DNA of 64,000 nucleotides from Mycobacterium fragae (GCF_002102185.1 NZ_LQOW01000014.1:208792-272791), one strand, 5' to 3'; positions 10,203 through 18,807 are shown, counted from the stretch's first letter. Numbers and translations: made by a program. The notes: generated by a model from the sequence alone, not told the origin.

Positions 10203-11036
10203 CTACACCTGGGTCCAGGCGCAGATCAGCGGCGGCATTACGACGATGGCTTGCGCCGCGGCGGCTTCGTCCTGCAAACGTTGCGTAAGCGTGTCCAAAT
10301 CGGCCAGCTCATCCGGAATTAGACCCAGCCGTTCAGCGAGAGGGAACAGCGAGCGCCATGTCTCGGCGACATAGGCGATGATGTCGGTGTCGTCGGCCCC
10401 GCCCAGCGGTGCGCCGAGCGTCAGCCGCGGGACTCCCAGGCCGGCGCTTCGAAACACTTTGGGTAGTTTGGCTCCGAACGCTGGATCAAAGCCAGCGGCC
10501 TGAAAGGCTTTCGCAACAGTCTCTTTCATCACTCGAAACAGCGGCATTTCGGCGACGCCGTATACCCCGTTTATGTCGGACTCGCAAAATGCAATGACGC
10601 CACCCGGACGCACCATGGCTGCGAGATGAGCCAGCGCCGCAACCGGATCGGGGAGGTGCATGAGGATCAACCGTCCGATCACGGCATCGACAGGCTCGTC
10701 CAAGCAGACGTCAGCGATCGTGGTTGCCTCGAAGCGCACGTTTCCCAGCCCTTGCTCCGCGGCGCGTCTGCGAGCGAGCCCAATGACGTCGGGCGCCGCA
10801 TCCACGCCGAATACTGCACCCTCCGGTCCCACCAAGCGCGCGGCGATAAGCGACACGTCACCAGGTCCGCAGCCCACATCCAGCACCCGCATTCCGGGGC
10901 GCAGACCCGCCAGGCGCAGTGCGTGCTCGGTGAAGTCGTTATGCAGACGGCCCTGCAACAGCAAACGGTCGATCTCGGCGTCGACATGTCCCAGCACATA
11001 CGCGCTGCCATCTAAGGACGTGTGATCAATGCTCAT
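10203..11036 (-). CDS. Class I SAM-dependent methyltransferase
   Basis: A 277-residue methyltransferase. Motif I is MRVLDVGCGPGDVSLIAARL and the acidic loop is VFGVDAAPDVIGLARRRA. The post-II region DAVIGRLILMHLPDPVAAL and MVRPGGVIAFCESDING match UbiE/Methyltransf_25-type enzymes acting on small molecules. The start is ATG 11036, preceded in frame by an upstream TTG at 11045. The gene stops 88 bases short of the crp start; the crp promoter fills that gap, so they are separate transcripts. Its own promoter carries the shared tandem operator. It may methylate an intermediate or product of the pathway; the acceptor is unknown. Confidence 0.88.
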   Translation of the reverse strand: MSIDHTSLDGSAYVLGHVDAEIDRLLLQGRLHNDFTEHALRLAGLRPGMRVLDVGCGPGDVSLIAARLVGPEGAVFGVDAAPDVIGLARRRAAEQGLGNVRFEATTIADVCLDEPVDAVIGRLILMHLPDPVAALAHLAAMVRPGGVIAFCESDINGVYGVAEMPLFRVMKETVAKAFQAAGFDPAFGAKLPKVFRSAGLGVPRLTLGAPLGGADDTDIIAYVAETWRSLFPLAERLGLIPDELADLDTLTQRLQDEAAAAQAIVVMPPLICAWTQV

Positions 11037-11073
11037 GGCTCGCAAATTCGCTACATCGGTTAGTTCGCCACGA

Positions 11074-11136
11074 ACGCTATTGAGCCCAGGGAGCGATCCC
11101 TAGCCGCCGCACGCAACGCTCTGGCCAGATTGCGCA
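11074..11136 (-). promoter_or_regulatory. Methyltransferase promoter with tandem AraC-type half-sites
   Basis: Plus-strand half-sites TAGCCG-CCG-CACGCA (11101-11115) and TGGCCA-GAT-TGCGCA (11122-11136) start 21 bp apart. A minus-strand -10 box TAGCGT (11074-11079) lies 21 nt from the proximal half-site, about 37 bases upstream of the ATG. It is back-to-back with the LLM gene promoter. Confidence 0.76.
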
Positions 11137-11228
11137 GGCCGGTGACGGTCTCCGCCCTTGCGGCACGTAGCCACGTCAGTGTCCGTTCCCTCCAAGGCTT
11201 CCGCAGCCATCGGAAAATTTCCGCACCG

Positions 11229-11291
11229 TGCGCAGTACGGCCGGAGCAGTGCGCACTTCGGCTAGTCGGTCTGCAGCCAAAGCAATAGTGT
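11229..11291 (+). promoter_or_regulatory. LLM-gene promoter with tandem AraC-type half-sites
   Basis: The plus strand reads TGCGCA-GTA-CGGCCG (11229-11243) and TGCGCA-CTT-CGGCTA (11250-11264), the reverse complement of the shared half-site, again 21 bp apart. The -10 box TAGTGT (11286-11291) lies 21 nt downstream and 7 nt before the ATG, predicting a leaderless mRNA. Confidence 0.76.
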
Positions 11292-11298
11292 CGAAGCC

Positions 11299-12402
11299 AT
11301 GCCTGAGCACGGGATACCCTTGCGCAGAATGGGTTTCCTCACCATAGGCCGATTCGACCAAAACAATCCGCGACCAGGCCATGAAGAGACACTGAGAATG
11401 ATCGAGCGCGCTGAGGCGCTCGGCTTCGATAGTGTTTGGGTACGCCAGCGGCATTTACAACCGGGCATCTCTTCACCGGTGGCCCTGCTGGCTGCCGCCA
11501 GCCAGCGCACCCGTCGAATCGAGTTGGGCACCGCAGTGATCCCGCTCGGTCTAGAGAATCCGTTGCGGCTGGCCGAAGATCTGGCAACGGTAGACGTCCT
11601 TTCCGGTGGCCGACTCAACCCGGGTGTGTCGGTCGGCATTCCGCTGCTGTACGAACACTTTAAGACTGCGCTGTATCCTGAAACCCACGAGGTAGAGGAC
11701 TTCTCGAAGGCACGGGTCGCTCGACTGCTGGCATGCCTGCGCGGCGACGCGGTCAGCGATTTCGAGGGGAGATTGGGCCAGGACAGATTTTTCCGCCAAG
11801 TCCAGCCGCACTCACCCGGTCTGGTCGACCGGATTTGGTACGGCGGCGGCCTGCAGTCCGCGGTGTGGGCGGGCAGCCACTGTCTCAACTATCTCACCGC
11901 CAATCTCGTTAGCGGCGAAGGAGCCCAATCGCTTGACTTCGCCAGTATCCAAGCCGAGCACATCGACGCGTTTCGAGCACACCATCCCAGACCCCAAACC
12001 GCGCGAGTATCACAGGGATTGGTGGTGATTCCTACCGACTCCGCATCGTCCGAACAGGTCGTCCGGTACCGGGCGTACGCCCAGAGCCGCATCGACCGCA
12101 CCTTGCGACCCCAGGGACCGCGCAGCATGATCGCCTCTCCCGACTACGTCGGCACGTGCGAGGAACTCGTCGATATCCTGCACGCTCACCAAGGCTTTCA
12201 GCGCGTCGACGAGGTGGCCTTTGCATTGCCACATGGCTTCGATGAAGAAGATCACGTCCAAATCATCACCGATATGGCCGAAAAACTGGGACCGAAGCTG
12301 GGATGGAGCCCAACCCAAGCAAAATATGAGCTACCCGACTCCGCGCAGCACGACCACATTCGGGAATCGGATGATCAACAAAGGACTGTCGTTGCAAAAT
12401 AA
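11299..12402 (+). CDS. LLM-class flavin-dependent oxidoreductase (luciferase-like)
   Basis: A 367-residue luciferase-like monooxygenase or F420-dependent reductase. It has the family N-terminus MGFLTIGRFDQ, the conserved EALGFDSVWVRQRHLQPG, GTAVIPLGLENPLRLAEDLATVD and GRLNPGVSVG segments. FMN- and F420-using members look alike. This genome makes F420 (fbiA and fbiB are at 45-47 kb), so either cofactor is possible. The ATG at 11299 follows a -10 box by seven bases and is probably the 5' end of the message. The thioesterase gene overlaps its 3' end by 32 bases in another frame, so the two form a pair. Confidence 0.88.
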   Translation: MPEHGIPLRRMGFLTIGRFDQNNPRPGHEETLRMIERAEALGFDSVWVRQRHLQPGISSPVALLAAASQRTRRIELGTAVIPLGLENPLRLAEDLATVDVLSGGRLNPGVSVGIPLLYEHFKTALYPETHEVEDFSKARVARLLACLRGDAVSDFEGRLGQDRFFRQVQPHSPGLVDRIWYGGGLQSAVWAGSHCLNYLTANLVSGEGAQSLDFASIQAEHIDAFRAHHPRPQTARVSQGLVVIPTDSASSEQVVRYRAYAQSRIDRTLRPQGPRSMIASPDYVGTCEELVDILHAHQGFQRVDEVAFALPHGFDEEDHVQIITDMAEKLGPKLGWSPTQAKYELPDSAQHDHIRESDDQQRTVVAK

Positions 12403-12877
12403 CCTCACGTCGAGGCACGACGCCTATCGGCGTCTGTTTGGTGTATCTGGAGCGGCGCTTTCCGAAGCAGAGTGGATCGCTGCGATGAACACCGCGCTGC
12501 CGCCCCAACTCTCGGCGCTCAACGCGCGCTTCGAGACAGGGTCACGGTTAGACAAGTTCCTGAAGGTTTCCTTTTCTCCCGGACCTGAACGCTTCACGGC
12601 CTTCATGGCTCTCAGCGGTGGATCGGTCGCCGAGATGCTCGATCAAACGGCGACGCATTGCGGCACCTTGGTGACGGGCAAGGGGCTCCCCACCCTGACG
12701 ATGACCGTGAACTACCTGCGCGCAGGGACCGGGAGTTCGTTTATTGCCACCACTCGCATGCTGTCGCTAACCCGCACCTCGGCACTGCTTCGGGCAGAGC
12801 TCGCGGACGAACAAGGGCGGGCCATCGCTTCAGCGTCCGTCGCCGCAAATTTGAGAGATATCACCCGATACTTGTGA
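12371..12877 (+). CDS. Hotdog-fold thioesterase, PaaI/YigI-like
   Basis: A 168-residue single-hotdog protein with the PaaI-type core AFMALSGGSVAEMLDQTATHC. The beta-strands GLPTLTMTVNYLRAG and ALLRAELADEQGRAIASAS follow. It should hydrolyse an acyl-CoA thioester, releasing acid and CoA. The start ATG 12371 lies inside the LLM gene (32-base overlap), suggesting translational coupling; longer starts would overlap further and add unrelated sequence. Together with the acyl-CoA ligase at 22870 and the AidB-like dehydrogenase it points to CoA-thioester chemistry in the block. It ends 14 bases before the convergent AraC gene. Confidence 0.82.
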   Translation: MINKGLSLQNNLTSRHDAYRRLFGVSGAALSEAEWIAAMNTALPPQLSALNARFETGSRLDKFLKVSFSPGPERFTAFMALSGGSVAEMLDQTATHCGTLVTGKGLPTLTMTVNYLRAGTGSSFIATTRMLSLTRTSALLRAELADEQGRAIASASVAANLRDITRYL

Positions 12878-12891
12878 GGCGGGCTCATCGA

Positions 12892-13908
12892 CTATGCAGT
12901 GCGGCGCAGCGTCTTCATCGGCGGCTCTCGGTAGCGGGCCGTGTGTGCGGCAGCGAATCTGCCCAGGTTGGTGAAGCCCCAGCGGTAGGCAACCGCAGCC
13001 ACGGTGACAGTCGATGGGTCCGAGTCGAGCAAGTCTTGGTGTGCTCGGCGCAGCCTGACCTCCCGCAGATATGCGGTAGGCGATGTGCCTAGGTGACGCC
13101 GGAACCCTTGCTGTAACGAACGGATGCTGAGGCAACTGCGCGCGGCCAACGCCGCGACCGTCAAAGGCTGGTCCGCCTCGGCCTCGATGACGTCGACTGC
13201 GGCGCGGATGGCGCGCGGCGTAGGCTCGGTCGGCTCACCCTCCAAGGTCGCGCGGTAAGGATGGTCCGTGGCGAGCAAGAACCCGCGGACAACGCTCTCA
13301 GCAAACGGCGTCCCGACCATTGGCTGCTGCAAGACACTATGAGGCCGAAACAGCTGCTCGGTGAATACCGACACCATGGTGATCCAGCTACGCACGGTTT
13401 GAGTGGTAGCCGACATGATGGGTTGGAAGTCGATTTGGGAAGTTATCGAGCGCCCGAGCGTATCCGCGAGAGCATCTTCGACGGCGTGACGATCGATCAT
13501 CACGGCCAGCAGGCGACCGACGTAACCAGACATACCCGCCTTGCCCTCGGGCCGATACACCCCGACCGAGCCAGACTGCGCAGTGACAGAGATATCAGCA
13601 CCCGTCGCCGCCGAGGAAGTCGCGACCGGCAAGGTGACGTGATAGTGGGGACGAATCTCACCGCCGTTCACCCATACGTCATCATGGAAATCGATGTCTA
13701 GCACCGTGATCGGGCCAGAGCGACGCATACGGTGCGTGAATGAAAACGAGCTGGTGTCCCCAAGCGGTCCAATGTCTGGCCACCAGTAAGGCGATGACTC
13801 CTGGTGACTCTGCCGCAGCTTCAGCTCGGCGAAGTCGTCCAGCGACCGCACTGAAACCCATGCGCTGGGGTCAGCGGTCACCTGGGTGTCTCCAACCCGA
13901 TCCGCCAT
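12892..13908 (-). CDS. AraC family regulator, paralogue 1
   Basis: A 338-residue AraC/XylS regulator. The N-terminal half is an AraC_binding_2-like sensor domain (LGDTSSFSFTHRMRRSGPI at the core). The C-terminal two-helix-turn-helix domain contains LTVAALAARSCLSIRSLQQG, RRHLGTSPTAYLREVRLRRA and VAAVAYRWGFTNLGRFAAAH. The start ATG 13908 has a GAGAGGA ribosome site close upstream. The AraC-2 gene ends 23 bases upstream on the same strand, so the two are a tandem pair and probably one transcript. The strong similarity of all three AraC proteins in this block, especially in the recognition helices, suggests duplication and overlapping DNA specificity. Confidence 0.9.
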   Translation of the reverse strand: MADRVGDTQVTADPSAWVSVRSLDDFAELKLRQSHQESSPYWWPDIGPLGDTSSFSFTHRMRRSGPITVLDIDFHDDVWVNGGEIRPHYHVTLPVATSSAATGADISVTAQSGSVGVYRPEGKAGMSGYVGRLLAVMIDRHAVEDALADTLGRSITSQIDFQPIMSATTQTVRSWITMVSVFTEQLFRPHSVLQQPMVGTPFAESVVRGFLLATDHPYRATLEGEPTEPTPRAIRAAVDVIEAEADQPLTVAALAARSCLSIRSLQQGFRRHLGTSPTAYLREVRLRRAHQDLLDSDPSTVTVAAVAYRWGFTNLGRFAAAHTARYREPPMKTLRRTA

Positions 13909-13931
13909 GGAGATCCTCTCTTCCAGCAGGG

Positions 13932-14978
13932 CTATGCGGTCCTCGTGTGGATCACAAGTTCGGTTGTGCTGCGCTGGAATGCCCTGCGGCGCAATGTCTC
14001 TGTGGGTGTCTCGCGATACCGCTCCGCGTGCGCGGCGGCGAACCTGCCGAGGTTGCTGAAGCCCCATTGGTAGGCAATCGACGCTACGGTAACCACCGAT
14101 GGATCGAATTTTAGCAGGTCCTCGTGCGCTCGGCGCAGCCGGACCTCGCGCAGGTACGCCATCGGCGTCGTGTCCAGATGACGCCGGAAACCTTGCTGGA
14201 GCGTTCGGACACTTATGTAACAGCGGGCGGCGATAGAGGACAGCGTCAACGGCAAGTGTGCCTCTGTTTCCATGATTTCGACGGCGGTGCGAATCGCGCG
14301 CGGCGCAAGGGGCCGCGGGCCTCCCGTTAGGGCATCGAGATGAGGATGCTCGGCGGCGAACAAAAACCCGCGCACCAAGCCGTCGACGAAGGGCATGCCG
14401 ACCAGGGGCTGAGCCAGCACGCTGTCGGGCCGGAATAAATGCTCCTTGAACGACACCAGCATGTTGATCCAGCTTCTCGTCGGCGCCGCATGGGTCGGAA
14501 GGACCGGCGTGAAGTCAACCTGCGACATCACCTGCCGACCCAGCGCATCGCTGAGCGCCTTATCGACGGCGACTCGGTCGATCTTCAAACAGATCATTTT
14601 GCTTCCCGCGTCCCACTGCCCTGAACCGAGACCCTCGGGCGCGTACACTGCCGCGCTGCCGGGCCCGCCGACCAGAGAGCAGCCCCTGTGTTCAGCCTCC
14701 GTGCGGCCGGCCTGCACCAAGACCACGCGATAGCTGTCGCACGGCTGGTTGCCGTCCATGGGCATGTCCGATCCCACGGCGATTTCGGATAACGCGACCG
14801 GGCCCATCCGACCCACCCGCTGGGTCAGCGAAAACGAATCTGGATCAGCTAACAGGCGGAGGTGGGGCCGGCCGCAGCAAACCCGGGCAAAGTCGTCGAA
14901 CTCCTTCGCCGGCGTCCATATGTACGACTCCGAAGCGTCCGCTCTCGGTCTTTCCGTGACTCGGTCGCCTTCACTCAC
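13932..14978 (-). CDS. AraC family regulator, paralogue 2
   Basis: A 348-residue AraC/XylS regulator. The sensor half carries RLLADPDSFSLTQRVGRMG, almost identical to the segment in paralogue 3 at 24494. The DNA-binding half has LTLSSIAARCYISVRTLQQG, RRHLDTTPMAYLREVRLRRA and VASIAYQWGFSNLGRFAAAH. The GTG at 14978 is preferred because GAGAGGGG lies 11 bases upstream; an upstream frame extension to 15158 would overlap the neighbouring methyltransferase gene. A TAGCGT -10 candidate is at 15014-15019. Tandem TGGCCA...TGCGCA repeats 50-90 bases beyond it may allow autoregulation. Confidence 0.9.
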   Translation of the reverse strand: MSEGDRVTERPRADASESYIWTPAKEFDDFARVCCGRPHLRLLADPDSFSLTQRVGRMGPVALSEIAVGSDMPMDGNQPCDSYRVVLVQAGRTEAEHRGCSLVGGPGSAAVYAPEGLGSGQWDAGSKMICLKIDRVAVDKALSDALGRQVMSQVDFTPVLPTHAAPTRSWINMLVSFKEHLFRPDSVLAQPLVGMPFVDGLVRGFLFAAEHPHLDALTGGPRPLAPRAIRTAVEIMETEAHLPLTLSSIAARCYISVRTLQQGFRRHLDTTPMAYLREVRLRRAHEDLLKFDPSVVTVASIAYQWGFSNLGRFAAAHAERYRETPTETLRRRAFQRSTTELVIHTRTA

Positions 14979-15068
14979 CGTTCGCAGATCCCCTCTCCAT
15001 ACCTGCGCACGCGACGCTAGCGTCGCTGACGTTGCTGCGGTACGTCGAGAGCGGAAGTGTGCGCGCTG

Positions 15069-15108
15069 TGGCCAGAGGTATGCGCAAACTGGCCACACCG
15101 GTTGCGCA
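15069..15108. promoter_or_regulatory. Tandem repeats upstream of AraC-2, possible autoregulatory site
   Basis: TGGCCAGAGGTATGCGCA (15069-15086) and TGGCCACACCGGTTGCGCA (15090-15108) start 21 bp apart. They use the same end-words as the block operators, but with 6-7 bases between the words instead of 3. The segment TGCGCAA (15081-15087) and TTGCGCA (15102-15108) also form a perfect 7-bp inverted repeat. The position is well upstream of the presumed -10 box, unlike the class II sites. Confidence 0.5.
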
Positions 15109-15132
15109 ACGCCTCCGCGGCTCGCTGCTGCG

Positions 15133-15975
15133 CTAGGTTTTATAGGCCTTAAGTCCATAGAGGACCGGGAATCGGGGTTCGCTTTCCGGCATGGCCCACC
15201 ACCCGTCGTCGGTTTGAACCATCCGCGGCCAACGCGGCCAGGGAAGAAGGCACGTCTCGGTCAAACTTTCGATGATGAATCCGGTTTGCGCTATGGCGGT
15301 AATGACGTCGCCCAAGCCGTGTGCCCACTCGTAATGGAGGGTATCGCCGGCGAGCGCCGGTCCGTCGGTGTAGCTATGGCTGCTGTCGCGTTCGATGGGA
15401 CCACGGCCCTCGAGATAGTCGTGCCGGATCACCAGGTCGTCAGCGTAGCCGGGCGTTTGAGTGGGACCGAGCGCGTTGAACAGTGGATGAAATTCCACGA
15501 GGTACAGAAAGCCGCCAGGTTTGAGTAGACGCGCTACCGTTTGCGCCCAAGCCATCAAATCGGGCAGATAACATAGCGCACCCTTGCCGGTGTAGACGAT
15601 GTCGAAACGTTCCGCCCCTAACGCTTCGACCGCTTCATATACGTCGGCCTGCACGTATTCGATTGCCAGGGCTGCTCGGCTCGCGGCCCGCCGCGCCTCC
15701 TGGACGGACACACCGGAGAAATCTAGGCCGATGGCGTGCGCGCCCTTGAGCGCAATCGCCATTGTCTCCGTACCCAAGTGGCATTGAAGGTGCACAACCT
15801 CGCGCCCTTCGAGCGGGCCGAGGTCACGCCACTCGAAGGGCGCGAACCAGCTCAGCGGGTCACGGTTACCGATCCCATAGAACTTGCTGCGTGCGTGGAT
15901 TGGCGCCCGCGCATCCCAGTTGCGCTGGTTAGCAGCAAGTTTTGTCCGAGTACCCGCGTCAAGCACCACCAGCAC
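15133..15975 (-). CDS. Class I SAM-dependent methyltransferase, second copy
   Basis: A 280-residue methyltransferase unrelated in detail to the one at 10203. Motif I reads REVVHLQCHLGTETMAIAL, followed by AHAIGLDFSGVSVQEARRA, FDIVYTGKGALCYLPDL and ARLLKPGGFLYLVEFHP. This LQCHxGTxT version of motif I is typical of small-molecule methyltransferases of the Methyltransf_11/25 type. The start used is GTG 15975; GTG codons at 15969 and 15966 are alternatives. The promoter at 16063-16127 carries the shared tandem operator. It may be an oxygen or carboxyl methyltransferase acting on the same substrate class as the oxidoreductases; this is inference. Confidence 0.86.
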   Translation of the reverse strand: MLVVLDAGTRTKLAANQRNWDARAPIHARSKFYGIGNRDPLSWFAPFEWRDLGPLEGREVVHLQCHLGTETMAIALKGAHAIGLDFSGVSVQEARRAASRAALAIEYVQADVYEAVEALGAERFDIVYTGKGALCYLPDLMAWAQTVARLLKPGGFLYLVEFHPLFNALGPTQTPGYADDLVIRHDYLEGRGPIERDSSHSYTDGPALAGDTLHYEWAHGLGDVITAIAQTGFIIESLTETCLLPWPRWPRMVQTDDGWWAMPESEPRFPVLYGLKAYKT

Positions 15976-16062
15976 CCTCTCAGTCGGTCTTCACCAGTCT
16001 GTTGGCGTGTTGGTGACGGGTGGGTGTGAATACGAAGAACTACGCAGCGCCCATCAACCACG

Positions 16063-16127
16063 ACGATAGGGTCCAGCTACCACAACACGACTAGCCGCGG
16101 CGCGCGCGGTCGTGGCCGGCCGACGCA
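16063..16127 (-). promoter_or_regulatory. Second methyltransferase promoter with tandem half-sites
   Basis: Plus-strand half-sites TAGCCG-CGG-CGCGCG (16092-16106) and TGGCCG-GCC-GACGCA (16113-16127) start 21 bp apart. The minus-strand -10 box TATCGT (16063-16068) lies 23 nt from the proximal half-site. The leader to the GTG at 15975 is about 80 bases. Confidence 0.68.
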
Positions 16128-16182
16128 GGACAGTTTCCTTCCTTTACGCGGACGGTGGAGCTCCGCAGCAGCGACGTCCTAT

Positions 16183-16246
16183 TGCGTAGTGCGTCCAAGA
16201 TCATGCGCGACATGGCTGTTCGTGTTACAGCCCGTCCGCCTACGTT
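16183..16246 (+). promoter_or_regulatory. GMC-2 promoter with degenerate tandem half-sites
   Basis: The plus strand reads TGCGTA-GTG-CGTCCA (16183-16197) and TGCGCG-ACA-TGGCTG (16204-16218), 21 bp apart and oriented toward the GMC gene. The -10 box TACGTT is at 16241-16246, 22 nt downstream. The match to the consensus is weaker than at the other sites, but the spacing is exact. Confidence 0.55.
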
Positions 16247-16254
16247 CATCACGC

Positions 16255-16281
16255 ATGAGCCAATTGCTTTCGGAATTTTAA
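16255..16281 (+). CDS. Possible leaderless 8-residue leader ORF before GMC-2
   Basis: An ATG lies 8 bases after the TACGTT -10 box and opens a frame encoding MSQLLSEF, closed by TAA at 16279-16281. The stop is two bases before the GMC ATG at 16284. If transcription starts at or next to 16255, this short frame would be translated first and the GMC gene reached by reinitiation. There is no family evidence; the support is position only. Confidence 0.3.
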   Translation: MSQLLSEF

Positions 16282-16283
16282 TC

Positions 16284-17825
16284 ATGGACGACAGCTTCGA
16301 CTATGTAATCATTGGAGCCGGATCCGCTGGATGTGTCGTTGCATCGCGGCTGTCTGAGCACGCCGGTTTGCGGGTGGCCCTGATAGAAGCTGGCGCCGGC
16401 AGCGGTCCGGCAGCCATGTCTAGCGCAAACAATCTCGACGCGATACAGCTGTTGGGCTCCTCCGTGGATTGGGGATTCACCACCACTCCCCAGATTGCCC
16501 TCGACGGTGCGATTCTGGGTTGTCCGCGAGGAAAGGTCTTAGGGGGATCCAGCAGCATCAACGGCATGCTCCATGTCAGGGGACACGCATCAAGCTACGA
16601 CGCCTGGGAAGCGCAGGGTGCCAGGGGCTGGAATTACGAGACGATGCTGCCGCATCTTAAGCGAAGCGAGCGCACCGACGGTCGAGATCCCAACGTCCGG
16701 GGCACAGCCGGCCCGATGGTGATAGAAGAACCACCTGCAGCGAGTCCCCTTGCACACGCGCTATATCAAGCCGCGGTCGAAACCGGACACCCAGAAATAG
16801 AGGACGGCAATGGATCGGTAGCGGAGGGAGTGTCATGGCTGGAACAGAACGTCGTCAACAACAAACGGCAGAGCGCGGCTGATGCATACCTGCGTCCGGT
16901 GATGTCGCGGCCTAACCTCAGCGTGGTAACCGCCGCATGCGTACTCCGGCTCGTGATCGACGGTTCGCAGTGTCGCGGCGCCCAATACTACAAAGACGGC
17001 CACACGCGCGTCGTTCATGCCGAACGCGGAATAATTCTGTGCGCAGGGGTAATTGGATCGCCCAAGATACTCATGTTGTCTGGGATCGGTCCCGCAGCAC
17101 GGCTGCGCGATCACGACATCGAGGTTCTCGCCGACCTTCCTGGTGTCGGCGAGAACTTGCACGACCATCCGATTACGTGGGTCTCATACGACACGAGGCA
17201 GATTGTGGATGCAACCCCGTCGCGCCTGCCATCCCTAATCAGTCGGAGCGATCAACATGCTGATCCCGACTTATTCTTCACGTTCGCTCCAGCCGCCATC
17301 GAACCGCGCTGGCGCGGCGCTGCCCCGGGGTTCTCGATATTGTTCGCATTGGTACGCCCCCGCAGCCGGGGTTCGCTCCGGCTACGTAGCTCCGAGCCGT
17401 TCGACGCACCTTTGATCGATCCGGCATACCTCACTGAGCCGGATGACGTCGGCCGCATGGCCATCGGTCTGCAGATGGCGCGCGAAATCGCGCACGCTAG
17501 AGCCCTGAAGCCTTGGCGGGGAACTGAACTCCTGCCAGGAGAGAAACTACGCAGCGACGACGATAGCGGTGCATTCCTACGGCGTACCACGGCAAGCTAC
17601 CTCCATCTGGCTGGCACTTGTCGCATCGGCACCGACGACCACGCCGTAGTAGACCCACAACTGCGTGTCCGAGGAATCGACAACCTGTGTGTCGCCGACG
17701 CGTCGGTCATGCCTTCCTTAGTGGCGGCGCCGCCAAATGCGGCAACACTTGCGATCGCTGAACGCGCAGCCGAGCTCATCAACTCCGATAGTCTGCGCCA
17801 CCGCCTGTTGCGCGAAGCAGGCTGA
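16284..17825 (+). CDS. GMC family FAD alcohol oxidoreductase, second copy
   Basis: A 513-residue GMC oxidoreductase. FAD motif VIIGAGSAGCVVASRLSEH is at residues 8-26, then GKVLGGSSSINGMLHVRGH. The catalytic His lies in SYLHLAGTCRIG, and PPNAATLAIAERAAELI closes the FAD fold (an Asn in the HN-type position). The ATG at 16284 follows the 8-codon leader ORF; the frame is open to 16155, but that part precedes the predicted -10 box. It is distinct enough from the copy at 5933 to suggest a different alcohol substrate. A truncated esterase follows 88 bases downstream on the same strand. Confidence 0.91.
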   Translation: MDDSFDYVIIGAGSAGCVVASRLSEHAGLRVALIEAGAGSGPAAMSSANNLDAIQLLGSSVDWGFTTTPQIALDGAILGCPRGKVLGGSSSINGMLHVRGHASSYDAWEAQGARGWNYETMLPHLKRSERTDGRDPNVRGTAGPMVIEEPPAASPLAHALYQAAVETGHPEIEDGNGSVAEGVSWLEQNVVNNKRQSAADAYLRPVMSRPNLSVVTAACVLRLVIDGSQCRGAQYYKDGHTRVVHAERGIILCAGVIGSPKILMLSGIGPAARLRDHDIEVLADLPGVGENLHDHPITWVSYDTRQIVDATPSRLPSLISRSDQHADPDLFFTFAPAAIEPRWRGAAPGFSILFALVRPRSRGSLRLRSSEPFDAPLIDPAYLTEPDDVGRMAIGLQMAREIAHARALKPWRGTELLPGEKLRSDDDSGAFLRRTTASYLHLAGTCRIGTDDHAVVDPQLRVRGIDNLCVADASVMPSLVAAPPNAATLAIAERAAELINSDSLRHRLLREAG

Positions 17826-17913
17826 CGCACGCACCGTTTTCGCCATACCGCCGCGGTGTGGTGAAGCCGAAACTTGTTCTGAACTCACGGAGGTTACTAC
17901 AGATGAACGGTAA

Positions 17914-18717
17914 GAGGCGTCGCATGGACGCGATCGTCAACGCGGCGACTGGCATGACGCTGCGCGCGCGCTCCTGGTCTTCTACCACGGTGGTGGTTTC
18001 GCACTCGGTAGCATCGACACCCACGACGATCAATGCCGGCTGATCTGTCGGGATGCCGGACTGCCCGTGTTATCGATCGGCTATCGGCTGGCTCCAGAAA
18101 ATAAGTTTCCCGCCGCCGTCGTTGACGCGTTTGCGGCATACCGGTGGGCTATCGAAAACGCTGCCGAGCTCGGCGCGGACCCCAAACAGGTTTCGGTAGG
18201 GGGCGACAGCGCGGGTGGAACGCTGGCCGCCGTGGTATCGCAGTCTGCACGCGACGAGGGTGTGCCAATGCCGGCTCTTCAACTGTTGATCTACCCGGCA
18301 ACCGACTACCTCAACACGACTCGCTCTAAGGCATTGTTCGGCGACGGGTTCTTGCTCACCAATCGAGATATAGCCTGGTTCCGCCACACGTACCTCGAGG
18401 GCACAGATGTCGGGCTGTCCGACCCGCGGGTTTCGCCGCTGCTGGCTCGTGACCTGTCAGGATTGCCTCCAGCGCTGGTGCTAACCGCCGGGTTCGACCC
18501 GCTGCGCGACGAGGGTAATCAGTACGTGGAAGCGATGCAGGCTGCGGGCGTCATCGTGGACCATCGCGAATTTGGTTCCCTAGTCCACGGATTCACCACG
18601 TTCTTCCCAATCGGGGGCGACAGTGCCACGGCGACAAAGGAAATGATCGGCGCGCTACGCACCCAGATCCGCCGGGACAGAAAAGGCGCGGCCGATGCGC
18701 CGCCCCCCGCGCCGTGA
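17914..18717 (+). pseudogene. 5'-truncated alpha/beta-hydrolase (HSL/LipN-like esterase)
   Basis: The frame from 17914 encodes the catalytic core of a hormone-sensitive-lipase-type esterase. It has the oxyanion loop LVFYHGGGFALGS (from about 17974), nucleophile GGDSAGGTLAAV, AGFDPLRDEG with the acid, and LVHGF with the His. The usual N-terminal cap of roughly 100-150 residues is missing: TAA at 17911-17913 closes the frame just upstream, and the GMC stop is 88 bases away. The only in-frame start is GTG 18067, which lies after the HGGG motif. A strong ribosome site GGAGG precedes ATG 17903 in a different frame that stops at 18043. A frameshift or deletion at the 5' end is likely. Confidence 0.78.
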
Positions 18718-18807
18718 ACATGCGACCGGCTGCCCTTGCCCGGAGTGCGCTGACCGACTGCTCCATGGGCCGATCGTCATCGCCCGAGCGTTTCTGCCCC
18801 GGCTGCG

